This document shows, piece by piece, positions 6,942 through 8,818 of a stretch of 8,818 nt of DNA. Position 1 is the first letter of the stretch; every line of letters starts with the position of its first letter. A program made the position numbers and the translations under genes. The DNA comes from an uncultured Clostridium sp. (GTDB lineage Bacteria; Bacillota; Clostridia; Peptostreptococcales; Peptostreptococcaceae), in contig UQCY01000073.1 of assembly GCA_900539645.1 (NCBI GenBank), forward strand, positions 1 to 8,818. Reading direction: 5' to 3'. The notes beneath the pieces were generated by a model. It had not been told where the DNA came from. It did not search any database and saw only the letters and a list, made by a program, of their open reading frames with translations.

Positions 6942-8681
6942 ATGAAGAATTTTAAGTCATACGCTATTTCATTTATAATAACTGCGGTGTATGCGTTTGT
7001 AAAATTGCCAGTACTTAGAATAGATTTCACATCTTTATACTACGTACTAGCTATGTTCTTTGTAATTGCTGGAATACTTAATATGGTATTTGATAGAGAA
7101 GAACAGAGATTTACTATTACAAACAAAACGAATTTTAAAATAGCTATAGGTATTTTAGCAATTGCAGTTGTTTTACCGACTTTAGCATCTACACCAATTA
7201 TAAGAGCTAAGGCATACAGAAACCTACTTGGTACTGTTAAAGAAAGTGAATTTACAAAGGATGTAAGCCCTGTAAATGTCAATGAAATAAGAATAGTAGA
7301 TGAAGATATGGCTATGAAGCTAGGAGATAAAAAACTAGGTGAAGTTCCAGCTATAGGGAGTGTATCTAAACTAGGTGAATTCCACATACAGAAAGTTGGA
7401 GAAAAACTTTACTGGGTAGCACCTCTAGTTCATAGAGATTTCATAAAATGGGTAACAAATATGAGTGGTACAAATGGATACGTAATGGTATCTGCAAATG
7501 ATCCTCAGGATGTTAAGCTTGTTCAGAAAGCAAACGGAGAGGACGTAAAAATAGTGTACCAGCCAGATGCGTACATACTTCAGGATTTACACAGACACGT
7601 ATATATAAATGGTGGAATGGGTAGAGGTATGGCAGACTACACATTAGAAATAGACGACAATGGTAAACCATTCTGGGTAGTTTCTCTTTATGAACATAAA
7701 GTAGGATTTGGAGGAGCTAACGTCAACGGAACTGCTATAGTCGATGCAAAAACAGGAGAAACTAAATTCTACTCTATAAAAGATACTCCAGAATGGGTTG
7801 ACAGAATTCAGCCAGAAGACTTTGTAATAGACCAGATAAATAGCTGGGGAGTTTATGTAAATGGATTTATAAACTCAGTAATATCTGAAAAAGGTGTATT
7901 AAAAGCTACAGAAGGAACATCTTTAGTGTACGGTGACGACGACAGATCATACTGGTACACAGGAATAACTTCAGCAGGTGGAGATGAATCTACTATAGGA
8001 TTTATGCTTGTCGACTCAAGAACTAAAGAAGCAAAACTTTATAAACAGCCAGGTGCAACAGAAATGGCTGCAATGAAATCTGCAGAAGGTAGTGTTCAGG
8101 AAAAGAACTATGAAGCAACATTCCCAGTTATGTACAACATACTAGGACAGCCTACTTATGTATCATCACTAAAAGACAAGGCAGGACTTGTTAAGAGAGT
8201 GGTATTTGTATCTGTTGAGGACTACAACATAGTTGGAGTAGGACAGGATAAGGCTGAGGCAATGAAGAACTACAAAGACGCATTAGAATCTGGTGGAAGC
8301 AGCTTAGAAATAGACGAATCTGATGAATTTGATAAAGAGCTAGAAGGAACTGTTAAGAGAATTGCTGCCGATACTAAAAACGGCAACACAGTATACTATC
8401 TGACTTTAGACACAGATGAAGGAAATATATTCTACGCAACTTCTAAAATCTCTAAAGAATTACCTCTTACTAAAGAAGGGGATAAAATAAAAATTACATT
8501 CTCTAAAGATGAAAAAGATGTTATAGAAATAGATGAGTTTGATAACTACAACATAGGTAAACCTGCTGAACAGAAAGAAGAAGCTAAGCCAGAAGATAAA
8601 AAATCAGAAGAAAACAAAACTGATAAAAAAGAAACTACAGATAAAGAAACTTCGAATAAAGTAGAAACAAAAGAACAATAG
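6942..8681 (+). CDS. Membrane-anchored protein of unknown function with PepSY-like repeats
   Basis: This is a 579-residue protein that I cannot assign to a named family. The start follows AAGGAGATAA (6931-6940), a strong ribosome site; an upstream in-frame ATG at 6927 lacks one. Three hydrophobic segments near 7-24, 31-50 and 66-86 anchor it. A long soluble part, probably outside the cell, follows. Two stretches look like copies of one unit: NGTAIVDAKTGETKFYSI (262-279) and IGFMLVDSRTKEAKLYKQ (352-369), each with the pattern VD..T.E.K.Y. The pattern recalls PepSY-type domains, which is inference. A segment at about 465-535 (ELEGTVKRIAADTKNGNTVY, then strands) could be an OB-like beta fold. 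The last 40 residues are a lysine/glutamate/threonine tail of low complexity, suited to an unstructured or wall-spanning region. It appears monocistronic, with an extended -10 promoter upstream and a terminator downstream. Confidence 0.8.
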   Translation: MKNFKSYAISFIITAVYAFVKLPVLRIDFTSLYYVLAMFFVIAGILNMVFDREEQRFTITNKTNFKIAIGILAIAVVLPTLASTPIIRAKAYRNLLGTVKESEFTKDVSPVNVNEIRIVDEDMAMKLGDKKLGEVPAIGSVSKLGEFHIQKVGEKLYWVAPLVHRDFIKWVTNMSGTNGYVMVSANDPQDVKLVQKANGEDVKIVYQPDAYILQDLHRHVYINGGMGRGMADYTLEIDDNGKPFWVVSLYEHKVGFGGANVNGTAIVDAKTGETKFYSIKDTPEWVDRIQPEDFVIDQINSWGVYVNGFINSVISEKGVLKATEGTSLVYGDDDRSYWYTGITSAGGDESTIGFMLVDSRTKEAKLYKQPGATEMAAMKSAEGSVQEKNYEATFPVMYNILGQPTYVSSLKDKAGLVKRVVFVSVEDYNIVGVGQDKAEAMKNYKDALESGGSSLEIDESDEFDKELEGTVKRIAADTKNGNTVYYLTLDTDEGNIFYATSKISKELPLTKEGDKIKITFSKDEKDVIEIDEFDNYNIGKPAEQKEEAKPEDKKSEENKTDKKETTDKETSNKVETKEQ

Positions 8682-8688
8682 TAAATAG

Positions 8689-8737
8689 GATACTGCTATA
8701 AAAACATTTCGATATGTTTTATAGCAGTATTTTTTTA
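8689..8737 (+). terminator. Intrinsic terminator after the 6942 gene
   Basis: ATACTGCTATAAAAACAT (8690-8707) pairs with ATGTTTTATAGCAGTAT (8714-8730) with one bulged A, followed by a run of T. The hairpin begins about eight bases past the stop. Confidence 0.9.
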
Positions 8738-8818
8738 TTATGAAAAATTAAAAACTTTATAGCTAAAAATAAAATTATATAGATTTAAAGCGAAATTGTA
8801 AAAACAGTTTAGTTTATA
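8738..8818. other. A/T-rich right edge, no gene seen
   Basis: These 81 bases contain no ribosome site or sustained frame. They may be the upstream region of a gene outside the window. Confidence 0.5.

Overview
The window is AT-rich DNA (roughly one third G+C by eye) with GGAGG-type ribosome sites, short intergenic gaps, A/T-rich promoters and intrinsic terminators. This is typical of a low-GC Firmicute. The gene content and codon use would fit an anaerobic clostridial lineage such as Peptostreptococcaceae, but this placement is inference and no gene here fixes a species. I see no phage, plasmid, CRISPR, rRNA, tRNA or transposase gene.

Layout. The first 1149 bases hold the C-terminal part of a multi-pass membrane protein whose frame is open to the left edge. 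It is followed on the same strand by a gamma-glutamyltransferase-like Ntn hydrolase of the YwrD type (1231-2901) and a 204-residue orphan protein with an N-terminal zinc ribbon (3015-3629). Facing them on the minus strand is glutaminyl-tRNA synthetase (glnS, 5804-4140). Divergent from glnS are a YpmS/DUF2140-like membrane-anchored protein (6139-6807), with its own terminator, and a 579-residue membrane-anchored protein of unknown function (6942-8681), with an extended -10 promoter upstream and a terminator downstream. The last 80 bases hold no gene.

The most notable region is the 510-base gap between the convergent zinc-ribbon gene and glnS (3630-4139). It contains two long imperfect hairpins, E1 (3606-3862) and E2 (3992-4109). 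Read in the direction of the gene that precedes each one, they share a conserved core: an identical 11-base strand CTCCAGGCTTC, an 11-bp helix with three compensatory base-pair differences, a shorter apical stem with another compensatory pair, and a loop with the identical 12 bases GTAACACATTTA. Their outer arms are unrelated in sequence and very different in length, but both are still self-complementary. This pattern, with loops conserved and helices co-varying, is what a selected RNA or single-stranded DNA structure looks like. I do not recognise the family.

The protein genes do not form one obvious pathway. They look like ordinary housekeeping and envelope genes, transcribed as several short units. 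The hairpin pair is the best candidate for something undescribed.
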